Assembly (NCBI GenBank): GCA_012519925.1
Contig: JAAYPF010000193.1
Span: forward strand, 1-53,029
From: Clostridiaceae bacterium
Lineage (GTDB): Bacteria; Bacillota; Clostridia; Acetivibrionales; Acetivibrionaceae
DNA: 53,029 nucleotides
Direction of reading: 5' to 3'
The translations under genes and the position numbers were made by a program. Shown in pieces: positions 38,416 to 46,201 of the stretch (its first letter is position 1; each line of letters starts with the position of its first letter). The notes beneath the pieces were generated by a model. The model had not been told where the DNA came from. It worked only from the letters and a program-made list of their open reading frames with translations, and made no database searches.

Positions 38416-41283
38416 GTGAAAAAGGCTTTAGCAGTTTTATTTTCTATTACTATGGCGTTTTCAATAATGCTACCAACAGAGTTTTTAGTTGCTTCAGCAG
38501 AAGGCGGACAGTCCATATTCATTAATGAAATTATGGCAGCTAATTCTAAGACCATCAGGGATGGTGACTTAGAAGATCCAGATAAGGGAGATAAGGGAGG
38601 AGCATATTCCGATTGGATAGAACTCTATAATCCGAGCTCACAGACTATTAGCCTGACAGGCTATACTTTATCTGATTCAGGAGCAACATGGACATTCCCT
38701 CAAGGGACTATTGGACCAAATGGATATTTGCTTATTTGGGCTTCTGATAAAGACAAAGTGGCAAGAGATGGTCAGCTTCATACAAACTTTAAATTAAGTT
38801 CCTCTGGTGAAACGATTGAACTGAGATCACCTAATGGCACTCTTGTTGATTCGCTCACATATTCAAGTCTTGCAGATGATCAATCTTTCGGAAGAAAAAC
38901 TGATGGTTCTTCAGAATATAAGTTATTTGCTAAATCAACACCCTTATCAGCAAATTCAAACGGAATTATTCTACTTAGAGAGCCTGCTTTTTCTAAGGAA
39001 GGTGGGTTGTATACCGAAGCCTTTGATTTATATATTACTTCAGAGGATTCACAAGCTAATATTTACTATACAACCGATGGTTCCGACCCTGTCCCTGGAG
39101 CTTCCGGCACTTTCCAGTATAGCGGTAGCATAAGAATTCAAAGCAGAGCGGGTGAAGCAAATGTACTTTCAATGGTACAGAATATATCAGCAGATTATCA
39201 GAATCCTTGGAAAGCACCAAAGGGTGAGGTTTTCAAATGTACTACATTGAAAGCAGTGGTTGTAAATAATGATGGATTAATGAGTAATATTGTGACTCAT
39301 TCATATTTTGTTGATCCCGGAATAAAGACAAGATATACATTGCCAATAGTTTCAGTTGTAACTGGCTATAATAATTTATTCGACCCAGCTACAGGTATTT
39401 ATACGAGTTCAAACTGTGAAAAAAGCGGTGAAGAATGGGAAAGACCTGCACACATAGAATTCTTTGAAAATAATGGCAAAGTTGGATTCTCGCAAAATAT
39501 CGGTCTCAGACTCCATGGTAACTATACTAGAAAATACCCACAGAAATCATTCCGAATTTATGCTGATGGCGATAATGGAGACAAGGGCGAATTTAAGTAT
39601 GAAATTTTTCCCGATCTCACTAAAAAAGGTAATGATAAAAAATTAAAAAGTTTTGAACGTCTAATTTTAAGAAATGCAGGTAATGATTGGGCTTTTGGAT
39701 ATATGAGAGATGCAATGTCACATAGTTTGGTATCTCATATAAAAGGTTTGGATACTCAAGCGTCAAGGCCTGTAATATTATTTTTAGATGGGGAGTATTG
39801 GGGCGTATATTATATTCGTGAACGCTATGATAAAGAATATTTGAGCTCACACTACAATCTTGATGATGATAAGGTCGTAATAACCGATATTGCCTCTGCT
39901 AATAATATCGGCGGTGGCTTTGGTGGATTTGGCGGAGGTGCAGTTGGGGGCGAAAGTCCATCTGAAGACTTAACTGCCTTCAATAACGAAGTTATTAATT
40001 ATCTTAAATCAAACTCTATTACACAACAAAGTACCTATGAATATATTAAGACGAAGATTGATATAGATAATTATATAATTTATAATGTTGCAGAAATTTT
40101 CTTTGGTAACACAGATTGGCCTGGAAATAACGTATCTGCTTGGAGATATATAACAGACGATGGACAATATCATCCAGAAGCACCCTATGGTCAGGATGGT
40201 CGTTGGAGATGGCTACTTAAAGATACGGATTTTGGTTTCGGATTGTATGGCAAGTCTTGGACACATGACACATTGCAATATGCAACAGGTGATATAGTGG
40301 AAGGATGGTCAAATTCTCAAGATGCAACATTCTTGTTTAGAACTCTGCTTCAAAATGAGGAATTTAGAAATAAGTTTATTAATTGCTTTGCAGATCAGTT
40401 AAATACATCCTTTGTTTCTGATCGTGTGATTAATATTATTAGTGAATTTGAAAGTACTCTTGCACCTGAATTATTAGAACATACCAATCGTTGGCCGTTT
40501 CTAAAATTGAACGCTGATGCAGATGATAATACAAATCAACCAAATCCTGGCAACCCTGGAGATAATGGATGGAATCCAGGCGGTAATTGGGGCGGTGATT
40601 TTGGAGGTAACTGGGGCGGTGATTTTGGAGGCAACTGGGGTGGTGATTTTGGAGGCAACTGGGGCGGTAACAACAATAGTAGTTCTAAAACATGGAGTGA
40701 CGATGTTCAGCATATGAAGAATTTCGCAAAAGAACGACCATCAAATATGAAACAGTTTATAATTAATAAGTTCAGAAGTAATGGTGTTAATGGAACAGCT
40801 AATATCACTCTTAGAACAGATTCAACAAAAGGATATATAAAAATAAATACCATAGATATAACTTCAAATACTCCAAGTGTTACAAATCCAAGCCAATGGA
40901 CTGGCAATTATTTTACAGGTATACCAGTGACGGTAAGTGCTATACCTCAAGAAGGTTATGTATTTGACCACTGGGAAGGTGTGGTAGGAAATTCAGATAC
41001 TATAACCTTTACACACACTGGAGATATAAGTATAACAGCAGTTTTCAGAGAAGGTACAGCAACACCCAACCCAGATTTCGTATATGGTGATTTAAATAAT
41101 GATGGCACTTTTAATTCCTTAGACTTTGGTGCCATAAGAATGTATTTGCTTGGAATGAAAACAGAAGAGGACATTAATAAATCTGCTGCAGATGTTGATA
41201 AAAGTGGAAATGTTGATTCAATAGATTTCGGGTTTATGAGGCAACGTTTACTTGGTATGGTCGACAAGTTTCCAGCAGAATAA
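38416..41283 (+). CDS. Secreted CotH-kinase-domain protein with type I dockerin (cellulosomal)
   Basis: 955 aa. Signal peptide 1-28. A lamin-tail domain (about 33-155: IFINEIMAANS, YSDWIELYNPSSQTISLTGYTLSD), a chitobiase-like segment (YYTTDGSDPVPG, about 210), then the CotH domain (about 305-650: GLRLHGNYTRKYPQKSFRI, LRNAGNDWAFGYMRDAMS, YWGVYYIRERYDKEYL, WRWLLKDTDFGFG), a Gly/Trp/Asp-rich stretch of eight-residue repeats, an InlB-like repeat (GYVFDHWEGVVG), and a type I dockerin at 889-955 with two calcium loops (DLNNDGTFNSLDFG, DVDKSGNVDSIDFG). CotH proteins are atypical kinases of spore coats; the dockerin would attach this one to a cohesin scaffold. GTG start behind GGGGAGAG. A second Gly-rich loop (GGGFGGFGGGAVGG, about 500) interrupts the kinase domain. 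Confidence 0.93.
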   Translation: MKKALAVLFSITMAFSIMLPTEFLVASAEGGQSIFINEIMAANSKTIRDGDLEDPDKGDKGGAYSDWIELYNPSSQTISLTGYTLSDSGATWTFPQGTIGPNGYLLIWASDKDKVARDGQLHTNFKLSSSGETIELRSPNGTLVDSLTYSSLADDQSFGRKTDGSSEYKLFAKSTPLSANSNGIILLREPAFSKEGGLYTEAFDLYITSEDSQANIYYTTDGSDPVPGASGTFQYSGSIRIQSRAGEANVLSMVQNISADYQNPWKAPKGEVFKCTTLKAVVVNNDGLMSNIVTHSYFVDPGIKTRYTLPIVSVVTGYNNLFDPATGIYTSSNCEKSGEEWERPAHIEFFENNGKVGFSQNIGLRLHGNYTRKYPQKSFRIYADGDNGDKGEFKYEIFPDLTKKGNDKKLKSFERLILRNAGNDWAFGYMRDAMSHSLVSHIKGLDTQASRPVILFLDGEYWGVYYIRERYDKEYLSSHYNLDDDKVVITDIASANNIGGGFGGFGGGAVGGESPSEDLTAFNNEVINYLKSNSITQQSTYEYIKTKIDIDNYIIYNVAEIFFGNTDWPGNNVSAWRYITDDGQYHPEAPYGQDGRWRWLLKDTDFGFGLYGKSWTHDTLQYATGDIVEGWSNSQDATFLFRTLLQNEEFRNKFINCFADQLNTSFVSDRVINIISEFESTLAPELLEHTNRWPFLKLNADADDNTNQPNPGNPGDNGWNPGGNWGGDFGGNWGGDFGGNWGGDFGGNWGGNNNSSSKTWSDDVQHMKNFAKERPSNMKQFIINKFRSNGVNGTANITLRTDSTKGYIKINTIDITSNTPSVTNPSQWTGNYFTGIPVTVSAIPQEGYVFDHWEGVVGNSDTITFTHTGDISITAVFREGTATPNPDFVYGDLNNDGTFNSLDFGAIRMYLLGMKTEEDINKSAADVDKSGNVDSIDFGFMRQRLLGMVDKFPAE
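40579..40674 (+). repeat. 24-bp tandem repeats coding Gly-Gly-Asn-Trp-Gly-Gly-Asp-Phe
   Basis: About four units of GGNWGGDF within the CotH gene, between the kinase and InlB-like domains. In frame, near-identical copies, probably a flexible spacer prone to slippage. Confidence 0.9.
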
Positions 41284-41330
41284 CTCAATTTATTAGAATA
41301 AACTGCTTAATAAATATTTCCTGTTTTTCG

Positions 41331-41370
41331 ATTATTTCAAGAACTAAGTAATGTGCCTAAGAGAACGTGC
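41331..41370 (+). repeat. Dispersed repeat fragment, copy D
   Basis: Shares ATTATT, CAAGAACTAAG and CCTAAGAGAA with 49028-49065 in the central part of copy C. The rest of the element is absent. Confidence 0.6.
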
Positions 41371-41420
41371 TTTATTAGGCAACAAGAAATGTGAAAACAC
41401 CATAATTTTTTAACATGAAT

Positions 41421-41462
41421 AAAGAGGACTAACTTACATACAAAGTTAATTAGTCCTCTTTT
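41421..41462. terminator. Terminator of the CotH gene
   Basis: AAAGAGGACTA (41421-41431) pairs with TAGTCCTCTTT (41451-41461), with an inner ACTT/AAGT pairing. The right arm continues into TTAGTTTTACTTTTTTT. Confidence 0.85.
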
Positions 41463-41585
41463 AGTTTTACTTTTTTTATCCTAATTATTGCAAAATATAT
41501 AGTCTTAAAGCTTATATAAACAACTCTATTTTGAATCTTATATTATCTCTACATCAACTTGTTTTTAGGAAAGTTATTTACAGAC

Positions 41586-41759
41586 CTAAAAAGATTTCTT
41601 CTTGTATATAAACACTGCAACAAACACCAAATATAGCAATATCGGAATAAGGGATAGAAATCTAATTATCCTTACTCCATCGGATTTCAAAAACAGTGCT
41701 GCTGCAAATAAAATTACGGTCAGACCCAATTTTTTAATATTTTCCTCTAACTCCATCAT
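41586..41759 (-). CDS. Short hydrophobic open frame, possible small membrane protein
   Basis: 57 aa. A predicted MMELEENIKKLGLT start, then two hydrophobic helices (VILFAAALFLKS and IIRFLSLIPILLYLVFVAVFI) and a Lys tail. Its start overlaps the end of the AAA fragment in another frame. Ribosome site weak. It may be an intact small membrane protein or the tail of a deleted gene. Confidence 0.35.
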   Translation of the reverse strand: MMELEENIKKLGLTVILFAAALFLKSDGVRIIRFLSLIPILLYLVFVAVFIYKKKSF

Positions 41760-42123
41760 AGGATTTTTTCTTGAATTTTTCAGATAGTCCCGGAGTAGTA
41801 AAAGGCTTTATGATTTTCATCCTTATAGTTTCTTTAAGCTCATCGAGTCCACCAACATCAGAAAAAGTAATGTTTGTTTCTTTGTCCTCATCTAACGAAA
41901 CATGCCCTCTCCGCTTCCCTTCTATAACTCTCAGCGGTATAAGCTTATTGCTGTCTTGATTTTCTTCTTCAGATGTTTGATCATCTTCTTCCTGTTCTAT
42001 GTTATTATTTTTATTGAAATGGCCAAACATTAGACCAGAACTATATGTTACATATAATTTTACCACTTTATCACTAAATCTAGTGGGAAATCCAGCAATA
42101 GCATTCATATAGTCTAAACACAT
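41734..42123 (-). pseudogene. AAA ATPase fragment, N-terminal part only
   Basis: 129 codons. The segment ITFSDVGGLDELKETIRMKIIKPFTTPGL is the typical start of an AAA domain of the CDC48/FtsH-like class. The frame ends soon after (KFKKKSYDGVRGKY), just before the Walker A should begin, so neither ATP-binding nor hydrolysis motif is present. The beginning has no ribosome site and may be truncated too. It reads as the surviving piece of a deleted gene, in a run of poorly conserved DNA. Confidence 0.65.
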
Positions 42124-42276
42124 TTATTGAACATAACAATTTTTTAAGAGAGATATTTTTTTACTTGCTAAAGAAGGATTACATAAATTCCAATACACAG
42201 AATTATTTATACTCCCTGTTTCAAGCCAAAAAGAAACCTCGAAACTGTATTGCCACAGTCGGAGCAAACAACAAAA

Positions 42277-42717
42277 TCAGTCAATTATTTCATTATACTG
42301 CAAGCTTGCTAATAATGGGTTTATGACTTTTTCATACTTTTCAGCAGGATGCATCCAGTCAATAATATCATTATTTATTGGCTGACCATATAACTCTTGT
42401 CTTAATTTCACCCACTGGTAAAATGAATTATATATTTTTTCTTTTTCACTACTTAAACATCGTATAATAACTTGGTGCATATCCTGAGGTTTATGACAAT
42501 CAATATAAACAAATTCCCTTTCACGTTCAAAATAGCAAACTTTATTTTTCCACTTTGTGTCGGATGACTCCAGAACAGCTATTAGCTGCTCTGGATTAAT
42601 AGCAATATTCATTGTTTTCCCAATTTGCTTTATTACATCCACTGTATGTTCAGGGAGTATCAATGTTACGATTAGTGACATATCATCAAACCTTTCTAGC
42701 AAACGTTGGTATTCCAT
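42277..42717 (-). CDS. Hypothetical protein, unrecognised
   Basis: 146 aa, soluble, no signal or membrane helix. Charged, with MSLIVTLILPEHTVDVIKQIGKTMNI at the start and a Trp/Tyr-rich second half (FYQWVKLRQELYG, IIDWMHPAEKYEKVI). ATG 42717 follows GGAGGG at a long distance (nine bases); TTG 42720 is an alternative, and the GTG at 42750 lies before the site. The genomic context is degenerate, so it might be a remnant or a small orphan gene. Function unknown. Confidence 0.55.
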   Translation of the reverse strand: MEYQRLLERFDDMSLIVTLILPEHTVDVIKQIGKTMNIAINPEQLIAVLESSDTKWKNKVCYFEREREFVYIDCHKPQDMHQVIIRCLSSEKEKIYNSFYQWVKLRQELYGQPINNDIIDWMHPAEKYEKVINPLLASLQYNEIID

Positions 42718-42782
42718 CAAGACAAACCCTCCATCGAAATTTAATTCCACAATATATTAATCTTAATATTCTTGTAAATAGA

Positions 42783-42905
42783 AGTAAACTGTTCAATAAC
42801 TTTTAAGCAACTTGGACAACATGGATTTTCCGTAAACAAGTTCATTGTCTACTCTATAGGATCCATTTTATATAGTAAACAGTTTTTATATTTGACTGTC
42901 TACCA
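42783..42905. promoter_or_regulatory. Repeated GTAAAC/GTCTAC motifs upstream of the hypothetical gene
   Basis: GTAAACTGTTC near 42783, GTAAACAAGTTCATTGTCTAC (half sites 42831 and 42846) and GTAAACAGTT with ACTGTCTAC (42877-42902). They form imperfect inverted pairs in the leader of the 42277-42717 gene. May be operator sites; function not known. Confidence 0.3.
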
Positions 42906-42982
42906 TTAGGAGGAACATATCATACTTCTGCATCAGAGCTTTTATCAGTTACTTCTCTTCCTAAATTATGGCATGGTTCTTA

Positions 42983-43327
42983 CTATTTTTCTTGTGGATC
43001 ATTTGTAATTTCCATTTTGGGCAGTAATTGAAGTAAATAATTTGCACAATCAACTACCTCAATGAGTTCTTCTCGAGTCAAATCTAATTCATTCTGTCTT
43101 TCTTGAACTTCCTTCGCAACTTTTTCAAACAGTTTATACTGTCCTAGGAAAAAACGATTTGTTCTTTCAGTCACAATCTTACCAAGCAGTAATGGAATCA
43201 GTATTCTTTCTTCCAACTCATATTCCAAGTCAGCCTCATAATATACAAGACTATATGAAACTGCTTCAATAAAACTATTTTCCCTCTTAACTAGTTGTCT
43301 TTCAAAGGTTGACAAAATAAATTGCAA
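42983..43327 (-). CDS. Hypothetical helical protein
   Basis: 114 aa, not recognised. Almost entirely helical and charged (FERQLVKRENSFIEAVSYSLVYYEADLEYELEERILIPLLLGKIV, VQERQNELDLTREELIEVVDCANYLLQLLP). TTG start, six bases after AGGAG, which supports real translation. It sits close to another unrecognised gene, with decayed DNA on both sides. Confidence 0.5.
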   Translation of the reverse strand: MQFILSTFERQLVKRENSFIEAVSYSLVYYEADLEYELEERILIPLLLGKIVTERTNRFFLGQYKLFEKVAKEVQERQNELDLTREELIEVVDCANYLLQLLPKMEITNDPQEK

Positions 43328-43448
43328 AACCGGCTCCTGTCCAGTCGCCTAGCTTGTGAGGCATCAATCTTCTATAGCTAATAGCGAGGCAAATAAACTT
43401 TAGGCAATCGATTTTATTACCAGTTGCCTAATTTTCATCATTTAAAAC

Positions 43449-43604
43449 CTATTTTGCATTCGCATCATACTCTATTGTTAATCCGTCTATTTTCTGTTCT
43501 ATTTCTTGTGCAGGCGATAGCACTTCTATTTTCTCTTCTTCGCTTAAATCAAACTCATTATACAATTTCAAAGTTTTCCCTATGCTAATATAAATGGCAA
43601 TATT
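43449..43604 (-). pseudogene. Possible gene remnant
   Basis: A 51-codon open frame without a start, whose translation (LYNEFDLSEEEKIEVLSPAQEIEQKIDG) has the composition of a real charged protein. No ribosome site; likely the tail of a lost gene. Not recognised. Confidence 0.3.
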
Positions 43605-43716
43605 TTAGTTGCAAAAATTTTCCATGAACTTTGTGCTTTGAATGTCTCTGTAAACCAAGAGGATTTCTTGTTTTCCCCCCCCTTGAAATTTCAATGAAAG
43701 CTCATATAATCTTTAT

Positions 43717-43772
43717 CCATTTCTTCAATGTTGAAAGAAATGGAAGTTTCATAGAGTCTTTTATGCTATAAT
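43717..43772 (+). promoter_or_regulatory. Palindrome and -10 box before the response regulator
   Basis: CCATTTCTTCA (43717-43727) and TGAAAGAAATGG (43732-43743) form an 11-bp imperfect inverted repeat with a four-base loop. TATAAT at 43767-43772 follows 23 bases later, so the palindrome overlaps the expected -35 area, where a regulator would bind. Confidence 0.5.
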
Positions 43773-43812
43773 AGGTAACATTAATTCCACTTATTTAATA
43801 AGGAGGGTTTTG

Positions 43813-44502
43813 ATGCAGCGAATATTAATTGTTGAAGATGATACTGCTCTAAGTAATGGCATTGCCCTTGCAATGAAAAAGGAAGAGTTCGAGTTTATTC
43901 AATGCTTCGACAAAAAGTCAGCTGAGAGAGCTTTTGCCAGTCAAAAATTTGAGCTAATTATATTGGACATAAACCTGCCTGACGGAAGTGGCTTGGACTT
44001 CTGCCAAATGATACGCAAAAGGTCAGATGTACCTATTATATTTCTTACTGCAAACGATATGGAAATAGATGTTGTAACAGGCTTTGAAATAGGAGCAGAT
44101 GATTATATTACCAAACCCTTTAGTCTTGCAATCCTTCGTGCAAGAATATTGGCACAACTTCGAAAGAATGGTGAAAAAACTAAGAGTGGGAAATACTCTG
44201 AAAATGAAATTTGTTTTGATTTTGATGCAATGTTGTTTATCAAAGATGGTAAGGATATTGAACTAAGTAAAACTGAGCAAAAGCTGCTCCGTATTCTAGT
44301 GGAAAACCGAGGAAACATCCTTACTCGTGATATGCTTATAGACAAGGTATGGAGTGATGCATCAGAGTTCGTCAACGAGAATGCCCTTTCTGTCACAATT
44401 AGAAGATTACGCAACAAACTCGAGGATGATCCGTCTCAACCTGTATATATTCAAACAGTGTATGGCATGGGTTATTCATGGAAGGTGAAATCAGATGTAT
44501 GA
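43813..44502 (+). CDS. OmpR-family response regulator
   Basis: 229 aa. Receiver domain 1-115 with acidic pair DD at 9-10, phosphoacceptor Asp52 in LIILDINLPDGSG, and the conserved Thr/Lys (FLTAND, YITKPF). The C-terminal winged helix (about 130-225) has the transactivation loop and the ENALSVTIRRLRNKLEDDP recognition helix typical of OmpR/BceR. ATG 43813, five bases after AGGAGGG. The stop overlaps the histidine kinase start by eight bases. Likely target: the ABC genes 1 kb downstream. Confidence 0.95.
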   Translation: MQRILIVEDDTALSNGIALAMKKEEFEFIQCFDKKSAERAFASQKFELIILDINLPDGSGLDFCQMIRKRSDVPIIFLTANDMEIDVVTGFEIGADDYITKPFSLAILRARILAQLRKNGEKTKSGKYSENEICFDFDAMLFIKDGKDIELSKTEQKLLRILVENRGNILTRDMLIDKVWSDASEFVNENALSVTIRRLRNKLEDDPSQPVYIQTVYGMGYSWKVKSDV

Positions 44503-45433
44503 TGTTGTATCGTATCAGGAACTTAAGACTGTTTCGATGGTTTTGATTTTTGTAGCTGGAGTATTAATTGGTGCAGCTATATTTGTAGTTATCAATCATG
44601 TACGCTCACGAAGGCTGCTTAAAAGGTTGGAGAAGATTATTGACAATCTTACTTCAGGTAATTTTAACGAGAAAACCTTTGATGAATCTATTCTATCGGC
44701 ACTTGAATCAAAGCTAAAACGGGAGTTTGACGTCATAAGCTACAACCAAAAAGCCCTTTTTGAAGAGCGAAATAAAATCAAGGCACTGATATCAGATATT
44801 TCTCACCAAACCAAGACTCCAATTTCTAATATCCTGCTCTATATTAACCTGCTCTCGGAGGAAAGCTTGACTGAGGATCAAAAAAGGCTTGTCAGCGAGG
44901 TCGAAAGGCAATCAGATAAATTGAATTTTCTTATTCAGTCACTTGTCAAAATGTCACGCATGGAAACGGGAATTATATCGGTAAAGCCTCAAAAAAGTTC
45001 AATCAAAAAGCTCCTTGAGGAGTGCGTAGCAAACGTTTCCACAAAGGCATCTGCAAAGCAAATTGCTATAAACCTAAGCTGCGGAGATATAAAAGCTATT
45101 TTTGACCATAAATGGACTAGTGAAGCGGCGATAAACATTCTAGATAATGCAATAAAATATACATCTAGAGGTGGCAAGGTAATAATTTGTACAACTGCCT
45201 ATGAGATGTTTGTAAGGATAGATATTTCCGATAATGGAATGGGAATATCAGAAAATGAACAGACAAAAATATTTCAAAGGTTTTATCGGTCGCCTAAGGT
45301 TCACAATGATGAGGGTGTAGGTATTGGCTTATACTTAGCAAGAGAGATTATCAGTGCTCAAGGAGGATATATCAAAGTGGCCTCAAAGGTCGGAAGTGGT
45401 TGTACATTTTCGGTATTTCTTCCACAGGGTTAG
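44495..45433 (+). CDS. Sensor histidine kinase with a single predicted membrane helix
   Basis: 312 aa. One hydrophobic helix (VSMVLIFVAGVLIGAAIFVVI, about 13-33) right after a short N-terminus, then a cytoplasmic linker, HisKA with phosphoacceptor His104 (SDISHQTKTPISNI), and a GHKL ATPase (N box NILDNAIKYTSRGGK, DNGMGIS, GVGIGLYLAREI). There is no extracellular sensing domain, as in intramembrane-sensing kinases that detect a transporter partner, but those normally have two helices. Overlaps the regulator by eight bases; 87 bases precede the ABC ATPase. Confidence 0.92.
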   Translation: MYDVVSYQELKTVSMVLIFVAGVLIGAAIFVVINHVRSRRLLKRLEKIIDNLTSGNFNEKTFDESILSALESKLKREFDVISYNQKALFEERNKIKALISDISHQTKTPISNILLYINLLSEESLTEDQKRLVSEVERQSDKLNFLIQSLVKMSRMETGIISVKPQKSSIKKLLEECVANVSTKASAKQIAINLSCGDIKAIFDHKWTSEAAINILDNAIKYTSRGGKVIICTTAYEMFVRIDISDNGMGISENEQTKIFQRFYRSPKVHNDEGVGIGLYLAREIISAQGGYIKVASKVGSGCTFSVFLPQG

Positions 45434-45520
45434 AATTGTGTCAAAGCTGTTAGATTTCAGAAAGCTTCTCGAAAGATTGTTGTGCTAAACTTAAATTAAT
45501 AAATTAGAGGTGGTGCTTCA

Positions 45521-46201
45521 ATGAGTATTCTAGAAACAGCAGATTTGAATAAATTTTATGGTACTGAACCAAATATTGTGCGGGCATTGGACAATGTGAA
45601 TTTGTCTATTGAACCTTGCGAATTTGTATCAGTTGTTGGAACATCTGGTAGTGGAAAGTCCACTCTTTTACATATGCTTGGGGGGCTTGACCGTCCAACA
45701 AGCGGCATAGTGAAGGTTGACGGAAAGGATATCTTTTCTTTAAAGGATGATGAGCTGACTATTTTTCGAAGGCGGAAAATCGGATTCGTTTTTCAAAGCT
45801 ATAACCTTGTACCTGTGTTGAATGCGTATGAAAACATTGTACTTCCCATCGAATTGGATGGTAATAAGGTTGATGGAGATTATATAGATAAAATTGTAAC
45901 CACCTTAGGCCTTGAGAGCAAACTAAACAATCTGCCCAATCAGCTTTCGGGAGGTCAGCAGCAGAGGGTGGCAATTGCAAGGGCACTGGCAACAAAACCT
46001 GCCATTATTCTTGCCGATGAGCCTACAGGCAATTTAGACAGCAAAACAAGTCAAGATGTTTTGGGTCTTCTAAAGGTTACAGGTGAGAAATTTCGTCAAA
46101 CTATTGTGATGATTACTCATAATGAAGAACTTGCACAAATGGCTAATCGCATTATAAGAATTGAAGATGGCAAAGTATCAGGTGGTGATAGCAATGATTA
46201 G
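45521..46201 (+). CDS. ABC transporter ATP-binding protein (MacB/BceA-like)
   Basis: 226 aa. Full set of ABC motifs: Walker A GTSGSGKST, Q-loop FVFQSYNL, signature LSGGQQQRVAIARAL, Walker B ILADEPTGNLD, H-loop ITHNEEL. The LNAYENIVLPIELDG segment is that of the MacB/BceA/LolD class exporting peptides or resisting bacitracin-like peptides. GAGGTGG precedes the ATG. Its end overlaps the permease start by eight bases, implying stoichiometric translation. Confidence 0.95.
   Translation: MSILETADLNKFYGTEPNIVRALDNVNLSIEPCEFVSVVGTSGSGKSTLLHMLGGLDRPTSGIVKVDGKDIFSLKDDELTIFRRRKIGFVFQSYNLVPVLNAYENIVLPIELDGNKVDGDYIDKIVTTLGLESKLNNLPNQLSGGQQQRVAIARALATKPAIILADEPTGNLDSKTSQDVLGLLKVTGEKFRQTIVMITHNEELAQMANRIIRIEDGKVSGGDSND

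Larger units (their letters stand above)
41284..41585. other. Intergenic region with terminator and repeat fragment
   Basis: 302 bases after the CotH gene, containing the repeat fragment (copy D) and the terminator listed separately. No gene recognised. Confidence 0.5.
43328..43812. other. Intergenic region upstream of the two-component cassette
   Basis: 485 bases with a possible gene remnant, then the promoter region of the response regulator. Besides the palindrome at 43717-43743 and a TATAAT at 43767, no other element was recognised. Confidence 0.4.

Noticed and set aside
40579..40674. CRISPR-like repeat array in the CotH gene
   Set aside because: The repeats are in-frame 24-bp units coding Gly/Trp/Asp/Phe with no unique spacers; same for the Thr/Pro linker repeats at 3970-4110.
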